From contig NZ_FNYL01000013.1 of assembly GCF_900109045.1 (NCBI RefSeq), positions 62,001 through 126,000 of the forward strand: DNA of 64,000 nt, read 5' to 3'. This document shows positions 45,557 to 53,817 of the stretch, in pieces. Position 1 is the first letter of the stretch. The number at the start of each line of letters is the position of its first letter. The translations under genes and the position numbers were made by a program. The DNA is from Dyadobacter sp. SG02 (GTDB lineage Bacteria; Bacteroidota; Bacteroidia; Cytophagales; Spirosomataceae). The notes beneath the pieces are model-generated. The model saw only the letters and a list, made by a program, of their open reading frames with translations. It ran no database searches and was not told the origin of the DNA.

Positions 45557-46741
45557 ATGAAAAAATTAAAGACAGGATTGGTAGCAACATTACTTTTCGC
45601 CTCAAACGTACTTACCGCAGGCATACCGCTACCAGGCGATAGCGTACCCGGCGTGCGCAAAATCCGCGACGTCTTCATTTACGAGGATAAGCAGTTTTAT
45701 GCCACATTTCCTTCTGTCGTGAAGAAAAAAGATGGGGAAATCCTCGTCGCATTCCGCCGGGCACCCGAGCGACGGGGATTTGGAGAGAAGGCCAGCAGCC
45801 ATGTCGATCCGAACGCCTACCTGGTTACCGTGCGGTCCAAAGACGGTATCAACTGGTCGAAAGAGCCGGATTTGTTGTATGCGCATTCGCTGGGCGGTTC
45901 GCAGGACCCGTGTATGATCCAGCTGCGCGATGGTACACTGCTTTGTGCGAGTTACGGATGGGCATTCCTGCGCCCCGACGGCATGGAAAAGCTGAAACAG
46001 CCCTATTTTATGACCGGCGAGGCCGTCTTCCTCGGCGGCTACGTCGTCCGCTCTACCGATGGGGGAAAGAGTTGGAAAGGTCCGATCTATCCGCCTCATA
46101 TTCAGCCGGAAATCAATTTGGATGTCTACGGCAAGCCGGTTCCGGCCTACAACCGCGGTGCGATGTACGAAGGCAAGGATGGGCGTGTTTTCTGGGTAGT
46201 GGCCGCCAGCGAGGCGAATAAGCCTAAAAAGACGACCACCCACCTGCTCATTTCGGAGGATAAGGGGCTTACCTGGAAATATTCGAGCGTGGTGGCGGCC
46301 GACGAGAAAGGGTCTTTCAACGAGACGTCGGTCTATGAAACACCGAAAGGGGATATTGTGGCATTCCTGCGCTCGGCGGAATTGGACGACCAGGCCTGCA
46401 TCGCACGCTCGACCGACGGTGGCAAGCACTTTGGGAAATGGGAAAAAATGGGTTTTCAGGGGCATCCGATGCAAGCCATGCGCCTGCCCGACCAGCGTGT
46501 GCTGCTCGTGTACGGGTACCGGCACAAGCCTTTTGGTATCCGCGCCCGCATCCTCAATGCCGAATGCACCGATTTCGCGACGGCGAAGGAAATCGTCCTG
46601 CGCGAAGACGGCGGTGGCTACGATATCGGTTACCCGTGGGCCGTGCAGCTGAACAACAAGCAGGTGCTGGTTACCTATTATTTCAATATCGATAATGGCA
46701 CCAGACATATCGCCGGGACAATTCTTGAAATTGGCAAGTGA
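45557..46741 (+). CDS. Exported sialidase-like beta-propeller protein
   Basis: The 394-residue protein has a signal peptide (..ASNVLTAG). Asp-box (BNR) repeats mark a six-bladed sialidase fold: SKDGINW, STDGGKSW, SEDKGLTW and STDGGKHF. True exo-sialidases also need an arginine triad, a Tyr/Glu pair and an Asp. An N-terminal Arg-rich segment (VAFRRAPERRGFG) is present, but the triad cannot be confirmed without a structure. It could be a sialidase, another glycosidase or a binding protein of the same locus. Confidence 0.8.
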   Translation: MKKLKTGLVATLLFASNVLTAGIPLPGDSVPGVRKIRDVFIYEDKQFYATFPSVVKKKDGEILVAFRRAPERRGFGEKASSHVDPNAYLVTVRSKDGINWSKEPDLLYAHSLGGSQDPCMIQLRDGTLLCASYGWAFLRPDGMEKLKQPYFMTGEAVFLGGYVVRSTDGGKSWKGPIYPPHIQPEINLDVYGKPVPAYNRGAMYEGKDGRVFWVVAASEANKPKKTTTHLLISEDKGLTWKYSSVVAADEKGSFNETSVYETPKGDIVAFLRSAELDDQACIARSTDGGKHFGKWEKMGFQGHPMQAMRLPDQRVLLVYGYRHKPFGIRARILNAECTDFATAKEIVLREDGGGYDIGYPWAVQLNNKQVLVTYYFNIDNGTRHIAGTILEIGK

Positions 46742-46763
46742 TTGATTTTTAATTTATTCATCC

Positions 46764-47543
46764 ATGAAAAATCTGTTTAGCCTTGCCGGGAAACGCATTT
46801 GGGTTTTTGGCGGGGCCGGTTACCTCGGACAATCGGTGGTGCAGGCGTTGGTCGCACAAGGGGCGGAGGTATTATGCGTCGATCTGGCCGGAAGGGCTGC
46901 CGAATTTGTAGTAAATGCCGGTTTGGAAGGCAATATAGCGACGGCCGATGCGGATATTGCCGATATTCCCGCCTGTGAAAACCAGGTGAATGCGTGGCTT
47001 GCACAACGGGGCGTGCCCGACGGGCTGGTGAATCTCACGGCATTTACCACCGCCAAAACGATGGACGCACTCACGGAAGCGGATTTCGACCGGGTGAACC
47101 ATGGTAACCTCACGGCCACCTGGGCGCTTGCACGGCAAGTTGGCAATGCGATGGCCGCGGAAGGCCGGGGAAGTATGGTGCTGTTTTCCAGTATGTACGG
47201 CATGGTCTCGCCCTACCCGGAGGTATATCAGGAGCCTATGAACAAAAACCCGGTCGAGTACGGCGTCGGGAAGGCCGGTATCATTCAAATGACCCGCTAC
47301 CTGGCGGTGCATTATGGCCAGGCGCAGGTGCGTTGCAACTGCATTTCACCCGGGCCCTTCCCCAACCCGAAAGTGCAGGCAGATTATCCGGATTTTATCG
47401 GGCGACTCGCGGCCAAATCCCCGCTGGGACGTGTGGGCCAGGCGCCGGAGATCGCCGGGGCGGTGGCGTTCCTGCTTTCCGACGCTTCTACCTACATTAC
47501 GGGACATAACCTGGCCGTCGACGGCGGCTGGACGAGCTGGTAG
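46764..47543 (+). CDS. Short-chain dehydrogenase/reductase (first of two in the locus)
   Basis: The 259-residue classical SDR has a VFGGAGYLGQSV cofactor loop (unusual GGAGYLG in place of TGxxxGIG), VDLAGR after the second strand, a catalytic region with YGVGKAG (Tyr-x-x-x-Lys) and the C-terminal NLAVDGGWTSW ending. The form is like SDRs found next to sugar-acid and nonulosonate genes. It probably oxidises or reduces a hydroxyl of the locus substrate. It lies 22 bases after the sialidase-like gene. Confidence 0.87.
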   Translation: MKNLFSLAGKRIWVFGGAGYLGQSVVQALVAQGAEVLCVDLAGRAAEFVVNAGLEGNIATADADIADIPACENQVNAWLAQRGVPDGLVNLTAFTTAKTMDALTEADFDRVNHGNLTATWALARQVGNAMAAEGRGSMVLFSSMYGMVSPYPEVYQEPMNKNPVEYGVGKAGIIQMTRYLAVHYGQAQVRCNCISPGPFPNPKVQADYPDFIGRLAAKSPLGRVGQAPEIAGAVAFLLSDASTYITGHNLAVDGGWTSW

Positions 47544-47546
47544 CCT

Positions 47547-48482
47547 ATGCGGTTCATTATCATTCTTTTAGTTATGGTTATTTCAAACGAATGCATTGCA
47601 CAACAACCTGTGCAATCGGGGGCTTGCATTGCCCTGTTGCGTAAGGTTTTGCATGAACGGGAAGAATGGGTAAAAGTCCACGCGGCGGAATACCTTCTTT
47701 GGGCGGGCTATCCCGAGGGCGTGAGGGAGGTGTTTTTAAATGAAGCAAAGCAATTCGAAACAAAGCCGCAATACCGCATCGGTATTTGGAGAGTACTTGT
47801 GCAAGCCACTGATAATGAATCTGAAAAGTTGGTTTGGTTAAACAAGGTTAAAGAAGCTTTTCTTAACGAAAACGGGCCCGACCGCATCCACGCCGCCGAA
47901 ACATTAGCGAAGCTCCGCATTTCCATGTTCACGGAAGCGCCGGAAATTACCGGCCGCGCGCTCGCAAGCGGTTCGCAGGCGTTGGCATTGTACACATTTT
48001 GGAGCACGGCCTTCGACTCGGCGAAGCAGCGGGAAATTGTCAAAAACGAGTTGGTAAAAAACTTAACACCGTTATCCGGCTCGGATGAGGCCAAAAAGTC
48101 GATTTCGGCGTATGCGTTGCGGCAGCTGGGAGATTTGAATGAACATCAATGGAGGCAGCTTGCCGACGAGGCATTGCAGGAGGTAGAAACATCAACTGCC
48201 CGGGTGAATATGCTGGGCGTGGCATGGTCGACAGCAGTAGACCCGGCCGATCCTAAGCTGCCTTTAATCAAAGCGGCCCTTTTGAAATATCACCTGGCCA
48301 AAACAAAAGGTGAGCGGAGCGAAATGGCGATGGCGCTGGCTGCGAAGGGAAATGGGGAAGATTTGTCCGTATTGACTGAAATGTTTGAGAACAAACACCC
48401 GCTCGGCGACGCACCGTCCGACGACGACGTGCGTGCCGCTGCGGCCTACGCGATTTTGAAGATCCGGCAGCGCGGGCGCTAG
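47547..48482 (+). CDS. Exported helical-repeat protein
   Basis: The 311-residue protein has a signal peptide (..NECIAQQ) and is built of alpha-helical pairs of about 35-45 residues with WVKVHAAEYLLWAGY- and RIHAAETLAKLR-like units. This resembles HEAT repeats, which usually mediate protein contacts. No catalytic motif is seen. It starts 3 bases after the previous stop and ends the first transcription unit. A scaffold or substrate-binding role in the periplasm is possible. Confidence 0.7.
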   Translation: MRFIIILLVMVISNECIAQQPVQSGACIALLRKVLHEREEWVKVHAAEYLLWAGYPEGVREVFLNEAKQFETKPQYRIGIWRVLVQATDNESEKLVWLNKVKEAFLNENGPDRIHAAETLAKLRISMFTEAPEITGRALASGSQALALYTFWSTAFDSAKQREIVKNELVKNLTPLSGSDEAKKSISAYALRQLGDLNEHQWRQLADEALQEVETSTARVNMLGVAWSTAVDPADPKLPLIKAALLKYHLAKTKGERSEMAMALAAKGNGEDLSVLTEMFENKHPLGDAPSDDDVRAAAAYAILKIRQRGR

Positions 48483-48587
48483 CATTCAATACGCTCCGCT
48501 TCAACCAGTTTTTGAAGGTTCAACATGATGGGTTGTTCGCTTTGATGCTTTACTAAATTAACGGATTTAAAGCAGCATTCCCAAACG

Positions 48588-48620
48588 TGAAAGATAGTAT
48601 CAGAATACCCCATAAAAGTA
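48588..48620 (+). promoter_or_regulatory. Operator of the catabolic regulon, copy A (before the aldolase)
   Basis: TGAAAGATAGTATCA (48588-48602), 11 bases, AAAAGTA (48614-48620), in the gap before the HpcH/HpaI gene. TACTTTTG follows 24 bases later. The first part is identical to copy B next to the AraC gene. Confidence 0.8.
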
Positions 48621-48644
48621 ATAGCGGACCAATTGGGGAGCCGC

Positions 48645-48652
48645 TACTTTTG
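48645..48652 (+). promoter_or_regulatory. -7 promoter element TACTTTTG before the aldolase gene
   Basis: An exact TAnnTTTG match, 24 bases after the operator and 47 bases before the aldolase start. No TTG at -33. Confidence 0.65.
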
Positions 48653-48699
48653 GGTTACATTACATTCAGGTTTTACATTAACAGCGATAGATTTTGAAA

Positions 48700-49548
48700 A
48701 TGCGGGCTAGCCGGGTGCTGCGCAAGTTGCGGGCAGGCGAAATTGTAAGTTGTTTCAAAATGAACCTTTCCGAGCCGCGCGTGGCCGAAATCGCGGGCAT
48801 CGCTGGTTTCGACTGCGTTTGGGCGGATCAGGAGCATATCGGGCTCGATTGGTCGGTGCTTGCTGGGTGCATATGGGCTTCGAAATCGCAGGATACGGAC
48901 CTGCTCGTACGCGTGCCGCGCGGGAGTTACAGCGACTACGTGCGCCCGCTCGAAATGGACGCGACGGGCATTATGGTACCGCACATCATGGGCCTCGAAG
49001 ATGCCCGGAAGGTAATCGAAATGACTCGTTTCCATCCCACAGGTCGCCGCCCGATAGATGGCGGTAATGCCGATGGGGCTTACACGGCGATGGATTTCAA
49101 TGCATACCTTGAAGAAGCCAACCGCGAGCGGTTCATTATTTTTCAAATTGAAGACCCGGAGCCGCTGGAAGACCTCGAAGCCATTGCCGCGCTGGACGGT
49201 TACGATATGCTTTTCTTCGGTCCGGGCGATTTCAGTCAGGGAATCGGTGCGCCGGGGCAGTGGGACCATCCCAGGTTGCTGGAAACGCGCATTCGCGTGG
49301 CGGAAGTGGCACGTAAGCACGGAAAGTTCGCCGGTACCGTTGGCGGGCCGGGGAATTTAAGTGACCTCGTTTCAATGGGTTACCAGTTTGTGAGCGTGGG
49401 TGCGGATGTAGTCGGGCTGACGCGGTATTGCCAGGAATTGGTAAAATCCTTCGCGGGGGCGCCCGCCGCGGGATCGCCCGCCGCGGGGGCACCGGCATTA
49501 CCCACATCGAAATCTTATCTTGAAAATCAGACGACGTCGGCGAAATGA
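48700..49548 (+). CDS. HpcH/HpaI-family 2-keto-3-deoxy acid aldolase
   Basis: The ATG at 48700 gives 282 residues; a TTG two codons upstream is less likely. The family cleaves 2-keto-3-deoxy or 4-hydroxy-2-oxo acids into pyruvate and an aldehyde using a divalent metal. Signatures: FDCVWADQEHIGLDW (catalytic His region), PRGSYSDY, FQIEDPEPLEDL (metal Glu/Asp) and FFGPGDFSQGIG. The C-terminus carries three 15-base repeats coding AG(A/S)PA, absent from the family core. It starts the second transcription unit and its stop overlaps the next start (ATGA). Confidence 0.9.
   Translation: MRASRVLRKLRAGEIVSCFKMNLSEPRVAEIAGIAGFDCVWADQEHIGLDWSVLAGCIWASKSQDTDLLVRVPRGSYSDYVRPLEMDATGIMVPHIMGLEDARKVIEMTRFHPTGRRPIDGGNADGAYTAMDFNAYLEEANRERFIIFQIEDPEPLEDLEAIAALDGYDMLFFGPGDFSQGIGAPGQWDHPRLLETRIRVAEVARKHGKFAGTVGGPGNLSDLVSMGYQFVSVGADVVGLTRYCQELVKSFAGAPAAGSPAAGAPALPTSKSYLENQTTSAK
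49453..49497 (+). repeat. 15-bp tandem repeat at the 3' end of the aldolase gene
   Basis: Three in-frame 15-base units, GCGGGGGCGCCCGCC, GCGGGATCGCCCGCC and GCGGGGGCACCGGCA, encode AGAPA, AGSPA and AGAPA in a probably disordered tail. Confidence 0.85.
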
Positions 49549-50501
49549 AACGCAAAGCATTGGGCTGTACCGGGTTGCAGGTGTCCGAAATCGCTTTTGG
49601 CGGTGTCGAGATCGGCGTGCCGTATGGCATCGGTGTACAAGGTCGGGAGGATATGTTGTCCGAGCGTGCGGCGATCAATCTGCTGCATGAAGCGCTCGAA
49701 AAGGGTATTAATTTCTTCGATACGGCGCGGTTATACGGTGAGAGCGAGACCATTATGGGCAAGGCTTTTGCCTCACAACGACAGGATATCGTGCTGGCGA
49801 CCAAATGCAGGCACTTCCGTGATTCAAGTGGCGCCCTTCCGCCGGATTCCGCACTGAAAATTTTTATTCAAAAATCATTAAAAGAGAGTCTCCGCGAGCT
49901 GCAAACGGATTATATCGATGTGTATATGCTTCATTACGGGGATTTGGAAGTTATTGGGAACGAGGTTATTGCGGAGGTGTTTCAGGATTTGAAAAAACAG
50001 GGCATCATTCGCGCTACGGGCGTATCGACCTACCTTGCCGAAGAAACGGCCCTGGCTATTTCAAAAGGGCATTGGGATGTGATCCAGCTGCCTTTCAACC
50101 TGATGGACCAGCGGCACGCCGCGTGTTTCGACGATGCCGCAGCGCGGGACGTGGGCATTGTCGTGCGGTCGGTGCTGATGAAGGGCCTGCTCAGCGACCG
50201 GGGCAAAAACCTCCATCCCGCGCTCAAAGACGTGGAGCGGCATATCGGAAATTACCATTCGCTGCTGGGCGGCGAGTATCCGGACCTGCCCACGCTCGCG
50301 ACCCGTTTCGCATTGTCGTTTGAAAGCATTGCCTCGGTACTCGTGGGTATCGACAGGCCGGAATACCTTTACCAGGCGCTGGCAACGGCCGGCGGGGCTG
50401 ATATGCAACCGGATGCATTAAAAACCGCCAGCCAAATGGCCTATCCCGAGCCGGAGTTCCTGAACCTGCCGCATTGGGACAGGATGGGCTGGCTGCAATA
50501 A
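49545..50501 (+). CDS. Aldo/keto reductase
   Basis: The 318-residue (beta/alpha)8 oxidoreductase has the full catalytic tetrad: Asp59 and Tyr64 (FDTARLYGE), Lys87 (ATKCRHF) and His130 (MLHYGDL). Members reduce sugar or hydroxy-carbonyl groups with NAD(P)H. The start overlaps the aldolase stop, so the two are translated together, and it may reduce the aldehyde released by the aldolase. Confidence 0.9.
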   Translation: MKRKALGCTGLQVSEIAFGGVEIGVPYGIGVQGREDMLSERAAINLLHEALEKGINFFDTARLYGESETIMGKAFASQRQDIVLATKCRHFRDSSGALPPDSALKIFIQKSLKESLRELQTDYIDVYMLHYGDLEVIGNEVIAEVFQDLKKQGIIRATGVSTYLAEETALAISKGHWDVIQLPFNLMDQRHAACFDDAAARDVGIVVRSVLMKGLLSDRGKNLHPALKDVERHIGNYHSLLGGEYPDLPTLATRFALSFESIASVLVGIDRPEYLYQALATAGGADMQPDALKTASQMAYPEPEFLNLPHWDRMGWLQ

Positions 50502-50522
50502 CAAGAAATAGTAGATCGTAAC

Positions 50523-51533
50523 ATGAATTCTGACGAACAACATGCTGCCCCCCGATGGCTGACGGCCGACCGCCGAGATTCAGTCATCCGCATTGGTATC
50601 ATCGGGATGAGTCCTGGTAATGCGCATCCTTACTCCTGGTCGGCAATTATCAACGGGGTATTTGATGGGGATGAAATATGCCGTGTCGGCTATCCTGCGG
50701 TAACGGCATACCTGCAAGCCAACCGGGACACGCTGGGCATCCCGGGCGCGCGCGTTACACACGTGTGGGCGCAGGAGACCGAAATCGCGGAAAGTATCGC
50801 GAAAGGTGCCGGGATCGAGCATGTCGGCGCACGGCTTGAAGCCATGATCGGCGAGGTGGATGCCGTGATCCTCGCGCGCGACGACCCTGAAAATCACCGC
50901 GAAATGGCGCGGCCGTTTATCGAGGCGGGCGTGCCAATTTTTATCGATAAGCCATTGGCGTACGCCCGCGAGGATCTGGCCTGGTTTGCCGAACAGCATC
51001 GGGCCGGGAAGTTCCTGATGTCATGCTCGTCCATGCGCTATGCCAACGAATGCGGCGTCGCGCGGCAGGAAATGCAGTCGTTGGGGCAGCTAGAACTCGT
51101 GACGGCGGTAGGGAAGAAGGATTGGAAAAAGTATGGCGTGCATTTGCTGGAAGGGGTTTTTAGCATCCTCGGGGATGTCGCGCCACATTCGGTGCGGCAT
51201 ATCGGCAGGCCGGATAAGGAAATTATTCATTTGAAAATGGCGGACGGGCTGGACATTATGCTGCATTTGTTCATGGACATTTCCGGCACGTTTCAGATCT
51301 CGCTTTTTGGCCGGAACGGCTGGAAGCTGATCGATATCCGCAATTCGTATTCGATGTTCCGGGATAATATCATCGAGTTTGTGCGCTCGGTCGAAGAAGG
51401 CAAGCCGCGCCTTGATTTCGAGAAGACGGAGCGGATAATGAAGGTGATTATCGGGGCGAGGGAGAGTTTGGAGCGCGGGGGAGAGGAGATTTTTTTTGAG
51501 CATGATCCATCGTCCATCGTCAAAACCACATAA
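50523..51533 (+). CDS. Gfo/Idh/MocA-family oxidoreductase
   Basis: The 336-residue protein starts with about 20 polar residues, then a Rossmann fold (IRIGIIGMSPGNAHPYSW, an unusual loop) and the family motif FIDKPLAY, which replaces the common EKP. The central Lys is kept. Members oxidise or reduce sugars and inositols with NAD(P). It sits 21 bases after the aldo/keto reductase gene. Confidence 0.85.
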   Translation: MNSDEQHAAPRWLTADRRDSVIRIGIIGMSPGNAHPYSWSAIINGVFDGDEICRVGYPAVTAYLQANRDTLGIPGARVTHVWAQETEIAESIAKGAGIEHVGARLEAMIGEVDAVILARDDPENHREMARPFIEAGVPIFIDKPLAYAREDLAWFAEQHRAGKFLMSCSSMRYANECGVARQEMQSLGQLELVTAVGKKDWKKYGVHLLEGVFSILGDVAPHSVRHIGRPDKEIIHLKMADGLDIMLHLFMDISGTFQISLFGRNGWKLIDIRNSYSMFRDNIIEFVRSVEEGKPRLDFEKTERIMKVIIGARESLERGGEEIFFEHDPSSIVKTT

Positions 51534-51563
51534 CGTGCACAAAACCGCCAACATCGATCAACC

Positions 51564-52343
51564 ATGAATGTCAAAAAATTACTAAGCCTCGAAAACAAAA
51601 TCATCCTCGTTACGGGTGGTTCCGGGAATTATGGCAAATGCATTGTCGAGGGGCTGGCGGAGGCGGATGCTACGGTGATTACCACGTCGCGGGAGCTGGC
51701 TTCGGCGGAGCAAACGGCGGCACTGTTCCGCGGGCGCGGGCTGGATGTGCATGCGATGGAAGCGGACCAGGGCGTGCATGAGTCGGTGCTGGCATTGAAA
51801 GCCGGCGTGCTGGAAAAGTTCGGGCGGCTGGACGGTTTTGTGAACAATGCGGTTTCGCGACCTATGAAAGGTTATAATGCGCCGCTGGACCAGTTTGAGG
51901 AATCAATGCAGGTGAATGCGACCGGAATGGTGGACATTATGCGCGAAATGACGGACCTGATCGTGCAGAGCGGCGGCGGGAGCGTGATCAACATCGCGTC
52001 GATGATGGGCATGTTCGGCCCGGATTTGTCCAATTATGAGGGCACCGTCGGCATGGGCGACCTGCCGCCGGATTACTTCTTTCACAATGCCGGGCTCATC
52101 AACCTCACGCGCTACATGGCGCAGATGAATGCAGGGAAAAACGTGCGGTTCAACTGCATTAGTCCGGGCGGGCTGTTCAACAACCAGCCGGAAGCGTTTT
52201 TGAATAATTACTGCAAAAAAGTGCCGCTCAGGCGGATGGCCAACCAGGACGATATCAAAGGATTGGTGGTACTGCTCGCGTCGGACGCCGGGGCGTATAT
52301 CAATGGCGAAAACATCCTGATGGACGGTGGCCTGAATGCCTGA
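51564..52343 (+). CDS. Short-chain dehydrogenase/reductase (second of two in the locus)
   Basis: The 259-residue SDR has VTGGSGNYGKCIVEG as cofactor loop, FVNNAVSRP, an active site region with Ser in NIASMMGMF, and the C-terminal GENILMDGGLNA. The usual YxxxK is replaced by a less clear PPDYFFHNAGLINL segment, so the catalytic Tyr/Lys pair needs checking. It shares its overall length and C-terminal NCISPGG / DGG layout with the SDR at 46764. It ends the second transcription unit. Confidence 0.82.
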   Translation: MNVKKLLSLENKIILVTGGSGNYGKCIVEGLAEADATVITTSRELASAEQTAALFRGRGLDVHAMEADQGVHESVLALKAGVLEKFGRLDGFVNNAVSRPMKGYNAPLDQFEESMQVNATGMVDIMREMTDLIVQSGGGSVINIASMMGMFGPDLSNYEGTVGMGDLPPDYFFHNAGLINLTRYMAQMNAGKNVRFNCISPGGLFNNQPEAFLNNYCKKVPLRRMANQDDIKGLVVLLASDAGAYINGENILMDGGLNA

Positions 52344-52350
52344 AACGCGG

Positions 52351-52383
52351 TAAAAAATAGTATCATTAATCGAGCAGAAAGTA
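52351..52383 (+). promoter_or_regulatory. Operator of the catabolic regulon, copy C (before ridA)
   Basis: TAAAAAATAGTATCA (52351-52365), 11 bases, GAAAGTA (52377-52383); two positions of the first box and one of the second differ from copy A. TACTTTTG starts 25 bases later. Confidence 0.7.
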
Positions 52384-52408
52384 GGAGAGTGAGAAGAGGA
52401 GTGATATG

Positions 52409-52416
52409 TACTTTTG
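52409..52416 (+). promoter_or_regulatory. -7 promoter element TACTTTTG before the ridA-like gene
   Basis: Identical to the element before the aldolase, at nearly the same distance from its operator, 36 bases before the RidA start. Confidence 0.65.
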
Positions 52417-52452
52417 TGAATAAGGTGTTTTGTAGAATTATATTTTGCTTTT

Positions 52453-52836
52453 ATGAAAAAAATAGTTCATCCCGATCGTGATCCCGATTTCGTAACCGGC
52501 GCCTACTCCGACGGCGTGGTAGTGGACGGCTTCCTATTTGTCAGCGGCCAGGCTTCGGTCGATTTTAAAACGTCGCAGTTTGTGCTCGGCACGATCGAGG
52601 AAGAGACGGCACGCACGCTGGACAATATCGCGGCGATCGTCCGTGCGGCGGGAGGTACCATGGAGCATGTCGTGAAATGCACCGCGCATTTGGCCGATAT
52701 CCGGGATTTCGACCGTTACAATGCGGTTTACGCTACCTACTTCCCGGGCATCAAGCCCGCCCGCACGACGGTACAGTCGGTGCTGGCCGAAAACATCAAA
52801 GTCGAGATCGACTGCATCGTGAAACTTCCCGCCTGA
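52453..52836 (+). CDS. RidA-family protein (enamine/imine deaminase type)
   Basis: The 127-residue protein has the RidA/YjgF signatures GAYSDGVVVDGFLFVSGQ and YFPGIKPARTTVQSV, with the Arg that holds the carboxylate of 2-iminoacids (Arg in PARTTV). RidA proteins hydrolyse reactive enamine or imine products of PLP enzymes. A PLP-type transaminase lies two genes downstream, which fits a linked role. It starts the third transcription unit. Confidence 0.93.
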   Translation: MKKIVHPDRDPDFVTGAYSDGVVVDGFLFVSGQASVDFKTSQFVLGTIEEETARTLDNIAAIVRAAGGTMEHVVKCTAHLADIRDFDRYNAVYATYFPGIKPARTTVQSVLAENIKVEIDCIVKLPA

Positions 52837-52845
52837 CGAACCGCT

Positions 52846-53817
52846 ATGAACGAACCATCATCTTTGGCCCCGGTGGGCGTTGTGGGGCTGGGGCTGATGG
52901 GCAGCAGCATTGTGGCCGCATTGCTCGTGGCCGGGCACCCGGTGCGGGCGATTGCGCCGATCGCCCAGGAGGCTCCCGTGGCACCGGAGCGCATCGCGGG
53001 GCAACTTCGCCAGTGCCGCGACGCGGGGTTGATCGGTTCGGTGCAACCTTACCTGGATGGCTTGGCCATTTCGGAGGATTATGCCGCGCTGGCGGGTTGC
53101 GAGCTGGTGATCGAGTGCGTGATCGAGAAGCCGGAGATTAAATCCACTGTCTACCAAAAGATTACAAACGCGGTAAGTGCCGGTTGCATCATCGGAAGCA
53201 ACACTTCGGCCATCCCGATCAGCGAACTTCAAAAGTTCGTGGATATACCCGCCCGTTTCCTGGGCATTCACTGGGCCGAGCCGGCGTTTATGACCCGTTT
53301 CCTGGAAATTACCTGCGGGGAGCAAACCGACCCTGTTTTTGCCGAACGCGTGTTCGGCATGGCGCACCGCTGGGGCAAGGAACCGACTCTGCTGAAAAAG
53401 GACATTCGCGGGTTTATCACCAACCGGCTCATGTACGCCGTATACCGCGAGATATTCCATCAGATCGAAAGCGGGAATGCCTCGCGCGAGGACGTCGATA
53501 AGGCCTTCCGCTACGATGCGGGCTCGTGGATGACGCTCATGGGGATTTTCAGGCGGATGGATTATCTGGGACTGAAAGACTTCCAGACCATTCTCCCCCG
53601 CATTTTTTCCGAACTCGGTAACAGCGCGGAAGTGCCCGAAATCATGCAGCAAATGGTGCGGGAAGGTGCGCGCGGCGTCCATAACGACCGGGGGATTTAT
53701 CCCTACGAAGCCGGCGAGGGCGCCCAGTGGGATGAAGCATTCGCCCGTTTCAACCAGAAAATCCACCTCCTCGCCGCCGAATACTCAGCTGAAAAAGTTA
53801 AAGCTTATCTGCAATGA
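52846..53817 (+). CDS. 3-hydroxyacyl-CoA-dehydrogenase-type NAD enzyme
   Basis: The 323-residue protein has GVVGLGLMGSSI (GxGxxG) and a SNTSAIPIS segment. The catalytic dyad of the family appears as His142 (GIHWAEP) with Glu154 twelve residues on, the same spacing as in mitochondrial 3-hydroxyacyl-CoA dehydrogenase. Beyond fatty acids, this family oxidises carnitine and L-gulonate, which may suit this locus better. It ends as ATGA with the transaminase gene. A related but altered copy lies at 55139. Confidence 0.9.
   Translation: MNEPSSLAPVGVVGLGLMGSSIVAALLVAGHPVRAIAPIAQEAPVAPERIAGQLRQCRDAGLIGSVQPYLDGLAISEDYAALAGCELVIECVIEKPEIKSTVYQKITNAVSAGCIIGSNTSAIPISELQKFVDIPARFLGIHWAEPAFMTRFLEITCGEQTDPVFAERVFGMAHRWGKEPTLLKKDIRGFITNRLMYAVYREIFHQIESGNASREDVDKAFRYDAGSWMTLMGIFRRMDYLGLKDFQTILPRIFSELGNSAEVPEIMQQMVREGARGVHNDRGIYPYEAGEGAQWDEAFARFNQKIHLLAAEYSAEKVKAYLQ

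Noticed and set aside
50502..50522. Operator-like AGAAATAGTAGATC before the Gfo/Idh gene
   Set aside because: Only the first half resembles the box, with no AAAAGTA at 11 bases and no -7 element.
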